Below, piece after piece: positions 1 through 7,713 of a stretch of DNA of 33,278 nucleotides (the first letter of the stretch is position 1; the number at the start of each line of letters is the position of its first letter). The position numbers and the translations under genes were made by a program. Source of the stretch: an uncultured candidate division Zixibacteria bacterium (GTDB taxonomy: Bacteria > Zixibacteria > MSB-5A5 > GN15 > FEB-12); contig CAJVYT010000007.1 in the NCBI GenBank assembly GCA_913009765.1, forward strand, positions 1 to 33,278, given 5' to 3'. A model generated the notes under the pieces. The model was given only the letters and a program-made list of their open reading frames with translations, was not told the origin of the DNA and did no database searches.

Positions 1-21
1 AGCTCATCCGTTAGGCGCATT
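1..21 (+). other. 3' end of an integron attC site
   Basis: The core GTTAGGC lies at 10-16 and is followed by GCATTT. The same GTTAGGCGCATT occurs at the right end of the complete attC at 968-979, so this is the right arm of the preceding cassette's attC. Cassette recombination would take place between G10 and T11, which makes the next cassette begin at about 11. Only the right arm is inside the window. Confidence 0.75.
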
Positions 22-45
22 TCGATCTTGCAGAGGAGGACAAAG

Positions 46-294
46 ATGCCTAGCAAATCTGATATCGAAAAAGCGTGGGAGAAGGCAAAGCCTATACGCG
101 GCAAGAATCCTGATAACTGGAGAAGGGATGCCAAGGGCAACATTATCAGGCGCGGCTCATATGGGACGCAAGGTCAATATGGCTGGGAGATTGATCACAA
201 GAAGCCTAAGGCAAAAGGCGGATCCGACAGTGCGCGCAACATCCAAGCCCTTCATCGGAAGGTCAACCGCCAAAAGTCAGATAAATACAGGTGA
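46..294 (+). CDS. HNH endonuclease-like protein in an integron cassette
   Basis: An 82-residue basic protein with an HNH-type signature in its second half: WEIDHKKPKAKGG, then SARNIQALHRKVNRQKSD. This gives the Asp-His core, the central Asn and the final His of a zinc-finger nuclease fold. The start is ATG 46 because a strong Shine-Dalgarno AGGAGG (34-39) lies six bases upstream; the frame is open back to a TTG at 28, but that would place the Shine-Dalgarno inside the gene. It is the first gene after the cassette boundary and is followed 18 bases later by a membrane-anchored protein in the same cassette. The family includes restriction enzymes, homing enzymes and toxins. Which of these applies here, and the target, cannot be told. 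Confidence 0.75.
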   Translation: MPSKSDIEKAWEKAKPIRGKNPDNWRRDAKGNIIRRGSYGTQGQYGWEIDHKKPKAKGGSDSARNIQALHRKVNRQKSDKYR

Positions 295-312
295 GAGGAA
301 GGCATAAAGAGA

Positions 313-828
313 GTGGCACCATTCTGGGAGTCGTTCCTCTCGAACGCCCTTGCAACCTTTCTTGGCGCTATTGTTGGCGTGCCAATCGCGCTATGGCTAT
401 CAGGCTATCAGAACCGCCGAACAGAGAAGGAAAAGCGGAAGAAGATACTCTCGCTGCTTAAGACCGAGCTTGAGTACGATCAGGGACACGTTTCAGACTG
501 GCTGACAGCCCAGTCTCCAAGGGCGCAGACCGGGATCCTTGCGGGGCTTCTCAAGGATGAGCTGTGGAGGGCATTTTCGGATGGTGGAGAGCTTCAGTGG
601 ATCAAGGACATTTCCATCCTCGACGAGCTTTCATCTGCATACGACTTGGTCCGCGCCATAAGATACCTTGCGGAAAAGCATTTTGATTCGGTGCAGTTCC
701 TGACCAGGGGCAATTCGCCATCTCTTGGCGAAGGCTTGCTTCTGAATCTTCGCAATGCGTGCGAATCCTTCGTCAACGTCTACTCCCGAACTGCTCTTGA
801 GTCGAAAGAGGATGAGGTAGAAGATTAA
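313..828 (+). CDS. Membrane-anchored protein of unknown function, cassette partner
   Basis: I do not recognise this 171-residue protein. It starts with GTG at 313 behind a purine-rich AGAGGAAGG. Residues about 8-30 form one hydrophobic helix (LSNALATFLGAIVGVPIALW). A strongly basic stretch follows (RRTEKEKRKKILSLL), which by the positive-inside rule would keep the remaining 130 residues in the cytoplasm. The soluble part is helical and mildly acidic. It shares a cassette with the HNH protein and ends just before the attC site at 846. This could be a nuclease with a membrane-tethered partner, but the function is unknown. G+C is clearly higher than in the DNA right of the adapter. Confidence 0.65.
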   Translation: MAPFWESFLSNALATFLGAIVGVPIALWLSGYQNRRTEKEKRKKILSLLKTELEYDQGHVSDWLTAQSPRAQTGILAGLLKDELWRAFSDGGELQWIKDISILDELSSAYDLVRAIRYLAEKHFDSVQFLTRGNSPSLGEGLLLNLRNACESFVNVYSRTALESKEDEVED

Positions 829-845
829 CACCCAGCTCCTCTCGA

Positions 846-979
846 AATGCGCCTAACCCCTCGCTGCAGCCGACCCGCGGGCGGCGGGCCGGATGATGAT
901 TGGATATGAGATAGGGAGGGGGCGAGGTCAATGATGAATCATATGTCGGGCGGCTGAGCTCGAGGCCGTTAGGCGCATT
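846..979 (+). other. Complete integron attC recombination site
   Basis: The outer inverted repeat AATGCGCCTAAC (846-857) / GTTAGGCGCATT (968-979) contains the attC consensus cores GCCTAAC (851-857) and GTTAGGC (968-974). Inside it, a second imperfect pair, CCTCGCTGCAGCCGAC (859-873) and GTCGGGCGGCTGAGCTCGAG (945-964), supplies the inner boxes. The core-to-core length of 124 bases is within the usual attC range. The right core is nearly identical to the partial site at 10-16, as expected for consecutive cassettes. The stop codon of the preceding gene lies 18 bases to the left, which is the normal cassette arrangement. Confidence 0.85.
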
Positions 980-1010
980 CAAAACTTTATTGAAGGGCAT
1001 ACATAGGCAT

Positions 1011-1756
1011 ATGAGTATAAAATTTTCCATCCAATCCTCAAGCCCCACACTTTTGGAGAAAGCCACCAATATTGCCAAAGAGGTCGTGCAAAAATATATT
1101 AGCGACGATATCGTTGGGATTGTCTTTTTGGGAGCGATAGCCCGCGGTTATTTTGATCATTCGGCAGACATTGATATATCAATATTCAAAAAACAGGCAT
1201 CAGATATTCATCTGGAAAACAAGTTTTTTAAGATTGATGGCATTGAAATCCATCTTTGGCTATCTGACTATGAATTCGAAATCACGAATTCATGGGATAT
1301 GGCTAGAAGGTGGACATATTCACAGGGACAGATCTATTTTGATCCACAGGAAATGATATTCCAATTACTCGAAGAAAAGGTTCCACTGAGTTCGGAGGAA
1401 AAGAGATGGTTGATAATGTCAGGGTTTACCCTTTCGGAGTGGTATGTTAATCGTTTGACCCAATTATGGATTGAGCGAGGCAATATCATCAGCGCACATC
1501 ATATGTTCGACCAAGGAATTAATTATTTCTTCGATATGCTATTTGGTCTTAATAATGAGTTAGTAGCTGACATGAAATGGCGATATTACTGCGTAGAGAA
1601 ACTTGAACGATTACCTCACAATTTTCAAGATCGGATAAAAGATATAATGATTCTACATTCATTTACAGCAGATGAGTTAGAAAGGCGGAAAAGAGTATTC
1701 ATGGAGATGTGGGGAGAATTGAAACCGATTGTTGAAGAAGAAGTGCAAATGTCCTT
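1011..1756 (+). CDS. Nucleotidyltransferase-superfamily protein, 3' end lost at adapter junction
   Basis: The protein resembles minimal or aminoglycoside-type nucleotidyltransferases. It has FLGAIARGYFDHSADIDISI, which matches the GS-x-AR-G-x(5)-S-D-x-D pattern that binds NTP and the two metal ions, with Ala in place of the usual Ser of the GS pair. A helical C-terminal region of about 150 residues follows. ATG 1011 is chosen; a TTG at 990 is in frame, lies only 16 bases after the attC core and would add seven residues (MKGIHRH). The last genuine codon is at about 1755; what follows in frame (DRKSVV) is translated adapter. Substrate is unknown: drug-modifying enzyme, or the antitoxin/toxin half of a HEPN-MNT type pair are both possible. 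Confidence 0.7.
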
Positions 1757-1825
1757 AGATCGGAAGAGCGTCGTGTAGGGAAAGAGTGTAGATCTCGGTG
1801 GTCGCCGTATCATTAAAAAAAAAAA
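1757..1825. other. Illumina universal-adapter read-through with poly-A (artefact)
   Basis: Positions 1757-1814 match the reverse complement of the TruSeq universal adapter over its 58 bases, beginning AGATCGGAAGAGCGTCGTGT and ending GCCGTATCATT. Eleven A residues (1815-1825) follow, as seen when a sequencer runs past the end of a short insert. This is not biological sequence. The DNA to the left and right was joined by the assembler and should not be treated as one locus. Confidence 0.98.
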
Positions 1826-1855
1826 GAACAACACATAAAGAAAGTAAGGTTTGTT

Positions 1856-2860
1856 ATGAGTTTATCCCCGAATGATATTCGTAATTATGAATTTCCTAAT
1901 CAGATGCGTGGGTATGACAAAGAAGAAGTCGATTCATTTTTAGACCAAATGGCTAATGAGTTAGAAAATTTAAAACAAGAATCTCTTAGATTGTCAATGG
2001 AGAACGATTCAATAAAAAGTCAGCTTGATAATTTAAAACAGTTTGAAGATTCTATCAAAGGGGCAGCAATTGATGCCCGTAAAAACGCTGACTCTACAAT
2101 GTCATCAGCCAAAACAGAAGCTGAAAAAATATTGTCTGCTGCTAAAACCAAGGCAGAAGAATTGGTTTCGTCAAAAGAAGCAATGCTGTCAGACTATAAA
2201 AAACAGCTGAATAGATTAGAAGCTACCAAGCAGTCATTTGCAAGTGAAATAAAAGAGATGATTCATATACATCTCAGAATGATAGAAAAAATATCAGAAT
2301 CAGAATTTAGCTATAATTCTGAAACAGAATCCGGTAATGCACCAAACGCCGGCGGTTCAATTGAAGTTACCAATTCATCAGAAGTAGAACGAAACGAAAT
2401 GACATCGGTAGGCACAGAGCCGAGCAGTGAACCTATGGTAACAGAAGAAGCGAATGCCGCAGAAGAAATTATAGAAGTTGCTGAAAAGACTCCTGTTGAT
2501 CCGGAACTGGCAGATGCCTTAGCAGGCTATGAACAACCCAAAAAAACTTCTGAAAAAGTTTCTCCTGAAACGATGATTGGCTCCGGTATAATTCCAAAAC
2601 AGGGAGAGGTTGTTGAAACTACCAAGCGTGCCGAAGATATTCCCGAAGGGTTTATAGCCGGAAACGCAGTAGAGGAAACTGATGAATCTGAAGCTGATAC
2701 CGGAAAAGTAAACTTAGCCCCTGATGCTCAGGAAGAATCTTGCGAGCATAATGCTATTTCTGTTGACGATGAGACAGTTAACCCTGAAAACATTGTTAAA
2801 GAACTTGATAATGTAGTAGCGAAATTTGAAGAAGAGATGGATAAAGCGGAATCAAATTGA
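1856..2860 (+). CDS. divIVA: DivIVA-domain protein with long acidic tail
   Basis: Residues 1-60 carry the DivIVA membrane-binding signature (SLSPNDIRNYEFPNQMRGYD, then KEEVDSFLDQM). A coiled coil follows to about residue 145, with Ala/Lys/Glu heptads between about 75 and 120. The remaining 190 residues are acidic, low in complexity and probably disordered. DivIVA proteins bind curved membrane and recruit division, polar-growth or wall enzymes; the classical ones are 160-230 residues, so at 334 this one is long because of its tail. The Shine-Dalgarno TAAGG lies six bases before ATG 1856. A strong terminator follows at 2881. The real upstream neighbour is unknown because adapter sequence ends only 30 bases before the start. 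Confidence 0.85.
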   Translation: MSLSPNDIRNYEFPNQMRGYDKEEVDSFLDQMANELENLKQESLRLSMENDSIKSQLDNLKQFEDSIKGAAIDARKNADSTMSSAKTEAEKILSAAKTKAEELVSSKEAMLSDYKKQLNRLEATKQSFASEIKEMIHIHLRMIEKISESEFSYNSETESGNAPNAGGSIEVTNSSEVERNEMTSVGTEPSSEPMVTEEANAAEEIIEVAEKTPVDPELADALAGYEQPKKTSEKVSPETMIGSGIIPKQGEVVETTKRAEDIPEGFIAGNAVEETDESEADTGKVNLAPDAQEESCEHNAISVDDETVNPENIVKELDNVVAKFEEEMDKAESN

Positions 2861-2880
2861 TGTTTGAATACACATAAAAA

Positions 2881-2909
2881 AACCGGTTCAAATATGAACC
2901 GGTTTTTTT
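2881..2909. terminator. Rho-independent terminator after divIVA
   Basis: A perfect 10-bp stem, AACCGGTTCA / TGAACCGGTT, with an AATA loop is followed by a T run (2903-2909). A-rich sequence on the left side means the hairpin could also stop minus-strand transcription arriving from the polysaccharide operon. Confidence 0.92.
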
Positions 2910-2923
2910 ATAACTATATTTTC

Positions 2924-3028
2924 TTATTTATTGACAGCACAACCATCCATTGATTTACATTTGTCACACCAACTTACTTTTTTACCATCAGCAGTAATAG
3001 ATTGAACATCCATAGTATTTACATACAT
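2924..3028 (-). pseudogene. C-terminal remnant paralogous to the adjacent secreted protein
   Basis: A 34-codon minus-strand frame ends with MDVQSITADGKKVSWC, then DKCKSMDGC and a short tail. This matches the C-terminus of the neighbouring 143-residue protein (IDLTSYAIGDKIISWC, then TVHQTMDTC) in spacing and in both conserved cysteine positions. The frame stays open for some 20 codons further upstream but has no signal peptide, no CLGC motif and no ribosome binding site. It looks like the end of a duplicated copy whose front was lost. The alternative, a real short peptide gene starting at 3028 or 3013, has little support. Confidence 0.55.
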
Positions 3029-3120
3029 GATATATAAAACAGGATTTAATATATAAAAGTTCCATAATCGTAGAAACAAAGATTATTATATACAGAAGCT
3101 ACATGCTGTGCTGTTTTGTA

Positions 3121-3552
3121 TTATTGTTTTTGTGAGCAGGTATCCATTGTTTGATGGACTGTACACCAACTGATAATCTTATCTCCAATTGCATACGAAG
3201 TTAGATCAATCATATTAGCTTTGGCAAAATGGAATCCCTTGACAGTAATTGGTTGATGCATCATACTTGTATCTGAAAGTAATTTTTCTGAATATTTATT
3301 TGGCAGAATAGTGAGATAGGTGCCATTTTGAGTTTTTAGTCTTATATTATGACCGCGTATTTTACATTCTGAGCGGGCACCATTTTCTTTGAGATCGCAT
3401 CCTAAACAGACAAGTTCTCCATTAAATGTTCTTTCAACCCCGGTCGTTTTTTGGTTATGAACTTTTCCTGAATAGACATTTTCGTCTTTAGCATAAGCAC
3501 TACTTATTACCAATACAATAAAACAGATAATCAATAAGATTATTTTTTTCAT
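3121..3552 (-). CDS. Small secreted cysteine-containing protein, function unknown
   Basis: 143 residues. The start is ATG 3552, with AGGAG (3559-3563) six bases upstream and a clean signal peptide (KKIILLIICFIVLVISSAYA, cleaved after about residue 21). The frame runs 45 codons further upstream, but that would bury the signal peptide. The mature part has GELVCLGCDLKENGARSECK near its start and WCTVHQTMDTC near its end, so five cysteines in a periplasmic or secreted domain, probably disulphide-bonded or metal-binding. It starts 19 bases after the Wzi-like gene and is the last gene of the polysaccharide operon. I do not recognise a named family. A decayed paralogous C-terminus lies just downstream. 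Confidence 0.75.
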   Translation of the reverse strand: MKKIILLIICFIVLVISSAYAKDENVYSGKVHNQKTTGVERTFNGELVCLGCDLKENGARSECKIRGHNIRLKTQNGTYLTILPNKYSEKLLSDTSMMHQPITVKGFHFAKANMIDLTSYAIGDKIISWCTVHQTMDTCSQKQ

Positions 3553-3571
3553 TTGAAGCTCCTTAATTTTA

Positions 3572-5023
3572 TTACATTCTTTTTGAGAAAAATGTAATAA
3601 GAGAAATTGATATAAACTTGTTTTGAAGAGAGTTTTGTTCTCTATTATTTCTATTTGTAATATTTTCAAATCCGGCTTCTGCATCAAGATAAAAGTTTTT
3701 AAGTAAAAATCCTTTAAATTGTCCGCTGATTCTGTTTGTTTTCTCTACAACCCCAAATGGGAAAGGTTCAGAATAGTCATTATTTTGCTCAAGCCATGGT
3801 TCGCTCCACTCATCTGTGATATTTCCCTCACCTTTTCGCTGAGAGGTAAAGTGAAGAGAAACTGAACGTAAGGGAGTAATCCATTTTGACAGAGTGAGAT
3901 TTAGTTTGTCATAATCATTAGTATCAAAATATCCGAGAGACCTGTTTTCAAAAGTATATTTATTTCGTTCATACGCTTGGTTATATGTTCGGTTGGTTAT
4001 TTTGATATATTCCATTCTGAGGTCATACGATTGTACAATATCTGAAATATATCCGCCAATTATTGCTCCATATTGGTTTGGCTCTTGGTCACCTTGGGTG
4101 TTTTTTTCAATTTGATAATCATCTATTAATAATTGACCGTATAGCTTAAAGTTTTTTATAGGGTAATATCTAAAATCTATTCCAAGAAAACTGTTGTCGT
4201 TGATATTGTTGTTTAGTTGTTCGACATGGTATGACAACAAAGGATTTAGATAGTTCATTTCAACAGTCCGTCCTATTCCGCCAAAGATAATCGACTCAAA
4301 CAGACCGACATTGAGTTTTTTGTGTAGTCTTATATCAAGACGGTGTCCGGCAAAATATCTGTTGTCAAAAATAGATGTTGTTAAATCTGTTTCAAGCTGA
4401 TCAAGTTTTGCTAAGCGGTATGTGAGAGCGAATCGTTTATATGTAAATGTATACTGAAAACCATCAAGAGCATTTGATTCAGAGAGAAGCAATGATTTTT
4501 TTATTCCCCAAAAAGATTTAAATCGTCCGACAAAAATATTTAATTGTTTAAAGTGAACATTGAGAAATGATTGTTCGACCCCACCTGCTAAACCATGCCA
4601 TTTTTTCCCTGTATAGTTTTGGTCTTTAGCTTTTTGTTCATCCAGTGAGATATTGGAATAGAAAAAAATATTTTTTCCAAAGATACCCGACAGACCTGCT
4701 CTTATAATTTCTAATGACTGGCTGGATTGTAATGTTTGTGAATTAAAAGATTCACTGCCAATAAAAAATAGATTTATATTTTTATTTAAGTCAGACTGTA
4801 GAAAAGAAAGAGGGGCAAGATTAAGAGTGTTTTTTTCAATAGAATATGGTGCTACAGCATACAGATATGTGTTATGGTGATATAGTTCAAGTTTTTCCAT
4901 TTTGTCATAGAAAAAATCAAATGGTTTCAGCCCTAGCGGAATAATAGGTAATGCAATAATATTAGTTGAGGATATGATTATTATAAGGAGGCTTATTATA
5001 AGTCTATAGAATCTTTTGTTCAT
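3572..5023 (-). CDS. Wzi-like outer-membrane capsule-assembly protein
   Basis: 483 residues with an N-terminal signal peptide (NKRFYRLIISLLIIIISSTN), then a beta-rich chain of alternating hydrophobic strands ending in ISLITFFSKRM, as expected of an outer-membrane barrel. Length, the internal DNRYFAGHRLDIRL and ESIIFGGIGRTVEMNYLNPL segments, and its place next to a polyprenyl-phosphate sugar transferase all fit the Wzi/capsule assembly family, which anchors or organises surface polysaccharide. ATG 5023 is preferred because GGAAG lies seven bases before it; an in-frame ATG at 5044 has no ribosome binding site. It follows the sugar transferase gene by 36 bases in what looks like one operon. Family assignment is by overall pattern, not by a catalytic motif. 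Confidence 0.7.
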   Translation of the reverse strand: MNKRFYRLIISLLIIIISSTNIIALPIIPLGLKPFDFFYDKMEKLELYHHNTYLYAVAPYSIEKNTLNLAPLSFLQSDLNKNINLFFIGSESFNSQTLQSSQSLEIIRAGLSGIFGKNIFFYSNISLDEQKAKDQNYTGKKWHGLAGGVEQSFLNVHFKQLNIFVGRFKSFWGIKKSLLLSESNALDGFQYTFTYKRFALTYRLAKLDQLETDLTTSIFDNRYFAGHRLDIRLHKKLNVGLFESIIFGGIGRTVEMNYLNPLLSYHVEQLNNNINDNSFLGIDFRYYPIKNFKLYGQLLIDDYQIEKNTQGDQEPNQYGAIIGGYISDIVQSYDLRMEYIKITNRTYNQAYERNKYTFENRSLGYFDTNDYDKLNLTLSKWITPLRSVSLHFTSQRKGEGNITDEWSEPWLEQNNDYSEPFPFGVVEKTNRISGQFKGFLLKNFYLDAEAGFENITNRNNREQNSLQNKFISISLITFFSKRM

Positions 5024-5059
5024 ATGTTTGCTTCCATGCAACATATTACGTGATAATGA

Positions 5060-6454
5060 TTACGATGCCCCGCTGCCTTTTATAACCGCAGGAATTGTTT
5101 TGGCAATTATTTTCGTGTCATTCCATAATGACCAGTTATCAATATAATCTAAATCTAATTTCATCCAATCATTAAAATCAATATTATTTCTGCCGTTTAT
5201 CTGCCATGTGCATGTTACCCCCGGTTTGACTGATAACCTACGATGCTGCCACTGTTCGTATTGGGCAACTTCTTTTGGCAAAGGCGGGCGAGGTCCGACA
5301 AGTGACATATTACCGAAAAGAACATTAAAAAACTGCGGCAGCTCATCCATTGAAGTTTTACGTAAGAAACAGCCAACTTTGGTTACTCTGGGGTCGTTTG
5401 TAATTTTAAATACCGGACCGGACATTTCATTTAATTTTTCAAGTTCGGCTTTTTTTTGTTCGGCATTGACACACATGGTTCTGAATTTGAAGAGACGGAA
5501 TTGTTTCCCATTTATACCTGAACGTATTTGGTTGAAGAAAACCGGTCCCCTGTCTTCTATTTTAATTGCCAAAGCTGTTAGAAGCATTATAGGAGAAAAA
5601 AGAACTATACCGACAACAGCACCAATTTTATCAACAAAAGATTTAATAAAAAGTTTAAGTTGGTTGTCGGGTACTTTTCGATAGAGCATTGCAGGCAATG
5701 AGTTAATATATGTCGGTTTTATTTTTGTATTGTGATATACAGCCAAATTCGGCATATAACAGATGGGGGTTCCCATCGTATCGGCAGTTTCAAAAATAGA
5801 ATGTGCCAATGAGGTATCTTCATTTTCCAAGGCACAGATAATTAAATCTATATGAGAATTTGCGATTATGACAGCGAGTTCATCGGGATGTCCAATCATT
5901 GGAATATCACGGTATCGCCAGAGTCCTTTTCGATGGAAATCCATAAAACCTGCAAGATGAGATTTACTTTCGGGGGAATCTAATATTACATCGGCAGTGT
6001 GTTTCCCATTTTTTCCGGTACCGATAATCAAAATTTGCTGATTTGAGTAATTGGTGATATTTTTCGTGGCTAAATAAGACATAATTTTGTTGGTAATGAA
6101 TAGCCCTATAAACTGGGCAATAAAATTTACAGCAAGAGCAATCAGCAAATCATCGGTCAGCACATTCCATTCTGAAAATAAACAGAATGCAGCCAAAGAT
6201 ATTCCAACACGGGCTTCGTCTTCAATTGTCCGATTAATTTTTTTACGGATAGACTGTATGCAGAAAGCAGGTTTTATTGATCTGGTCAGATAAAAGAAAA
6301 AACGTAATAATGAAGCAACAGCTATAGTTTTGAGAATAAATTCATTTGAATAATCTAAGTATAAAAAAGTAACTGCAAACGATAAAGACATAAGCAAATA
6401 GATAAGTACTTGTCCGGTCAAGAGAAGAATTATGTTGTACAGACGTTTACGCAT
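5060..6454 (-). CDS. Polyprenyl-phosphate sugar-1-phosphate transferase (exopolysaccharide initiation)
   Basis: 464 residues with the architecture of WbaP/WcaJ-type enzymes: four N-terminal membrane helices (about 8-120), a Rossmann-like CoA-binding domain starting at ILIIGTGKNG (141-150), a membrane segment at about 275-298, and a C-terminal bacterial sugar transferase domain. Diagnostic motifs are FKFRTM (322-327), TSMDELPQFFNVL (367-379), GPRPP (387-391), KPGVTCTWQINGR (410-422) and DLDYIDNWS (434-442). It moves a sugar-1-phosphate onto undecaprenyl phosphate, the first committed step of surface polysaccharide assembly. Its start lies six bases after the stop of the aminotransferase-like gene, so translation is probably coupled; no strong ribosome site of its own is seen. 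Confidence 0.92.
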   Translation of the reverse strand: MRKRLYNIILLLTGQVLIYLLMSLSFAVTFLYLDYSNEFILKTIAVASLLRFFFYLTRSIKPAFCIQSIRKKINRTIEDEARVGISLAAFCLFSEWNVLTDDLLIALAVNFIAQFIGLFITNKIMSYLATKNITNYSNQQILIIGTGKNGKHTADVILDSPESKSHLAGFMDFHRKGLWRYRDIPMIGHPDELAVIIANSHIDLIICALENEDTSLAHSIFETADTMGTPICYMPNLAVYHNTKIKPTYINSLPAMLYRKVPDNQLKLFIKSFVDKIGAVVGIVLFSPIMLLTALAIKIEDRGPVFFNQIRSGINGKQFRLFKFRTMCVNAEQKKAELEKLNEMSGPVFKITNDPRVTKVGCFLRKTSMDELPQFFNVLFGNMSLVGPRPPLPKEVAQYEQWQHRRLSVKPGVTCTWQINGRNNIDFNDWMKLDLDYIDNWSLWNDTKIIAKTIPAVIKGSGAS

Positions 6455-6460
6455 ATATCT

Positions 6461-7537
6461 TTAGTCGGCAATCTTAAACAAATGTTTGGCGTTAATTGTT
6501 TGAGTGGTTTTGGAACGATCTTTAATTTTGCCGTTAAGTAATTTATCAATCTGAGAGCGAGGTTCAATTTTTTCACCTTTTGGTCGGTGAAGAGTCATTG
6601 AGTGTTTTTCAACTGATTTCATTTTATAGAAGTTTTCAGGCATTTTCTCGAATGCTTTAATAACGCGGTCATTGGAAAAATATGATTCGATACGGATTCG
6701 AATATAGTGGTTCATCTTTGGGTAGCCACTAAGGTTTTCTATATCAACTTTATTTCTATTAAGAAAATTGCCGACATCTTTTGGAGATGCGACCCGTATA
6801 AGTAGAAAATCTGTTGCAGTAATTCTACATTGAATTCCTAAGCGAGTGAGTTTTTTTGTTATACGAAGGGCTTCCTCTCGAATTTCATGCAGTCTTTCAT
6901 TAGAGACATCTTGGTTTGCTACGGTTGCCAAAATAGTTTTTCGTAAAATTGTAGAGATATGTTTTTGTGGAAACATCTCTTTACAACGTGCAACAATTTT
7001 TTTTGATGATACTGCATAGCCTGCATCGGAGGAGTAGATTCCAAAAGCGGCAGTAAATGATCTGAGGATTACAACGTTTTCATATTTTTCAATAAGAGAT
7101 AATCCGGTGATACCATAAAAATCAAAGTAATATTCATCAATAATTACCAGCCCGTCTTTATTTTTTTCAGCGATTTTATTAAGTCCGGTTAGTGAAAAAT
7201 TTGCACCTGTTATTTTATTTGGGTTTGCAATATAGACAATATCACCGTTCTTGATTTCTTCTATGGTACTGTCAAAAGAGTAGGTAAAAGGGTTTTTACC
7301 TACAACTTCTCTGATTGTCATATTTGCTTTGTCGGCAGCGATAGCGATATCGGGGGTTGCCGTACCAATAGAAATGAGATTAACACCGTCACATTCGTGT
7401 TGGATAAACAGTTCTGTTAAAAACTCTCTATTATCAGAGAAAGGAAAAATAACGTTTTTAGGCAGGCGATGGTTTTGTGCTGTCAATTGAGCGATATCAT
7501 CGTTTGATTCATGTAATGTTTTCGTATAGATATTCAT
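6461..7537 (-). CDS. HisC-like fold-type I aminotransferase homologue lacking the PLP lysine
   Basis: The chain follows histidinol-phosphate aminotransferase: YIANPNKITGANF, then VIIDEYYFDF with the PLP-pyridine Asp, then RSFTAAFGIYSSDAGYA where HisC has R-[ST]-F-S-K-A-F-G. The lysine that forms the PLP Schiff base is replaced by Ala163 (GCC at 7049-7051), and the C-terminal substrate-binding region IRIRIES also departs from the HisC pattern. An extra tail of about 45 basic residues follows. ATG 7537 has GGAG six bases upstream; earlier in-frame starts (7549, and TTG 7561, which overlaps a TATAAT) are less likely. First gene of the polysaccharide operon. It probably has a non-catalytic or altered role. 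Confidence 0.75.
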   Translation of the reverse strand: MNIYTKTLHESNDDIAQLTAQNHRLPKNVIFPFSDNREFLTELFIQHECDGVNLISIGTATPDIAIAADKANMTIREVVGKNPFTYSFDSTIEEIKNGDIVYIANPNKITGANFSLTGLNKIAEKNKDGLVIIDEYYFDFYGITGLSLIEKYENVVILRSFTAAFGIYSSDAGYAVSSKKIVARCKEMFPQKHISTILRKTILATVANQDVSNERLHEIREEALRITKKLTRLGIQCRITATDFLLIRVASPKDVGNFLNRNKVDIENLSGYPKMNHYIRIRIESYFSNDRVIKAFEKMPENFYKMKSVEKHSMTLHRPKGEKIEPRSQIDKLLNGKIKDRSKTTQTINAKHLFKIAD

Positions 7538-7560
7538 AATTTTCTCCATTTTTTCCTTCA

Positions 7561-7566
7561 ATTATA
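7561..7566 (-). promoter_or_regulatory. Possible -10 element of the polysaccharide operon
   Basis: A perfect TATAAT on the minus strand would place the transcription start about 15 bases before ATG 7537. No good -35 hexamer is seen at 16-18 bases, so this rests on one hexamer in AT-rich DNA. Confidence 0.3.
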
Positions 7567-7713
7567 GAATTGCAAAGGTGATGCCAAAAAAGCAAGAATG
7601 ATGTTATCTCATTGAGTAACAATAAGTAAGCTGTGTGATTCGAGTGTGATATTTCAAGAGTTGTGAGCCGAAAGGGATGTTATTTCCGAGTGTGAAAGAA
7701 AATAATTCCATTT

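Noticed and set aside
1625..1834. A minus-strand open frame ending in or passing through a phenylalanine- and arginine-rich start
   Set aside because: Its beginning is the translation of adapter and poly-A sequence, and the rest is antisense to the nucleotidyltransferase.
3553..3687. A 45-residue N-terminal extension of the secreted Cys protein
   Set aside because: It overlaps the Wzi-like gene and would hide a clear signal peptide and a strong ribosome binding site at 3552.
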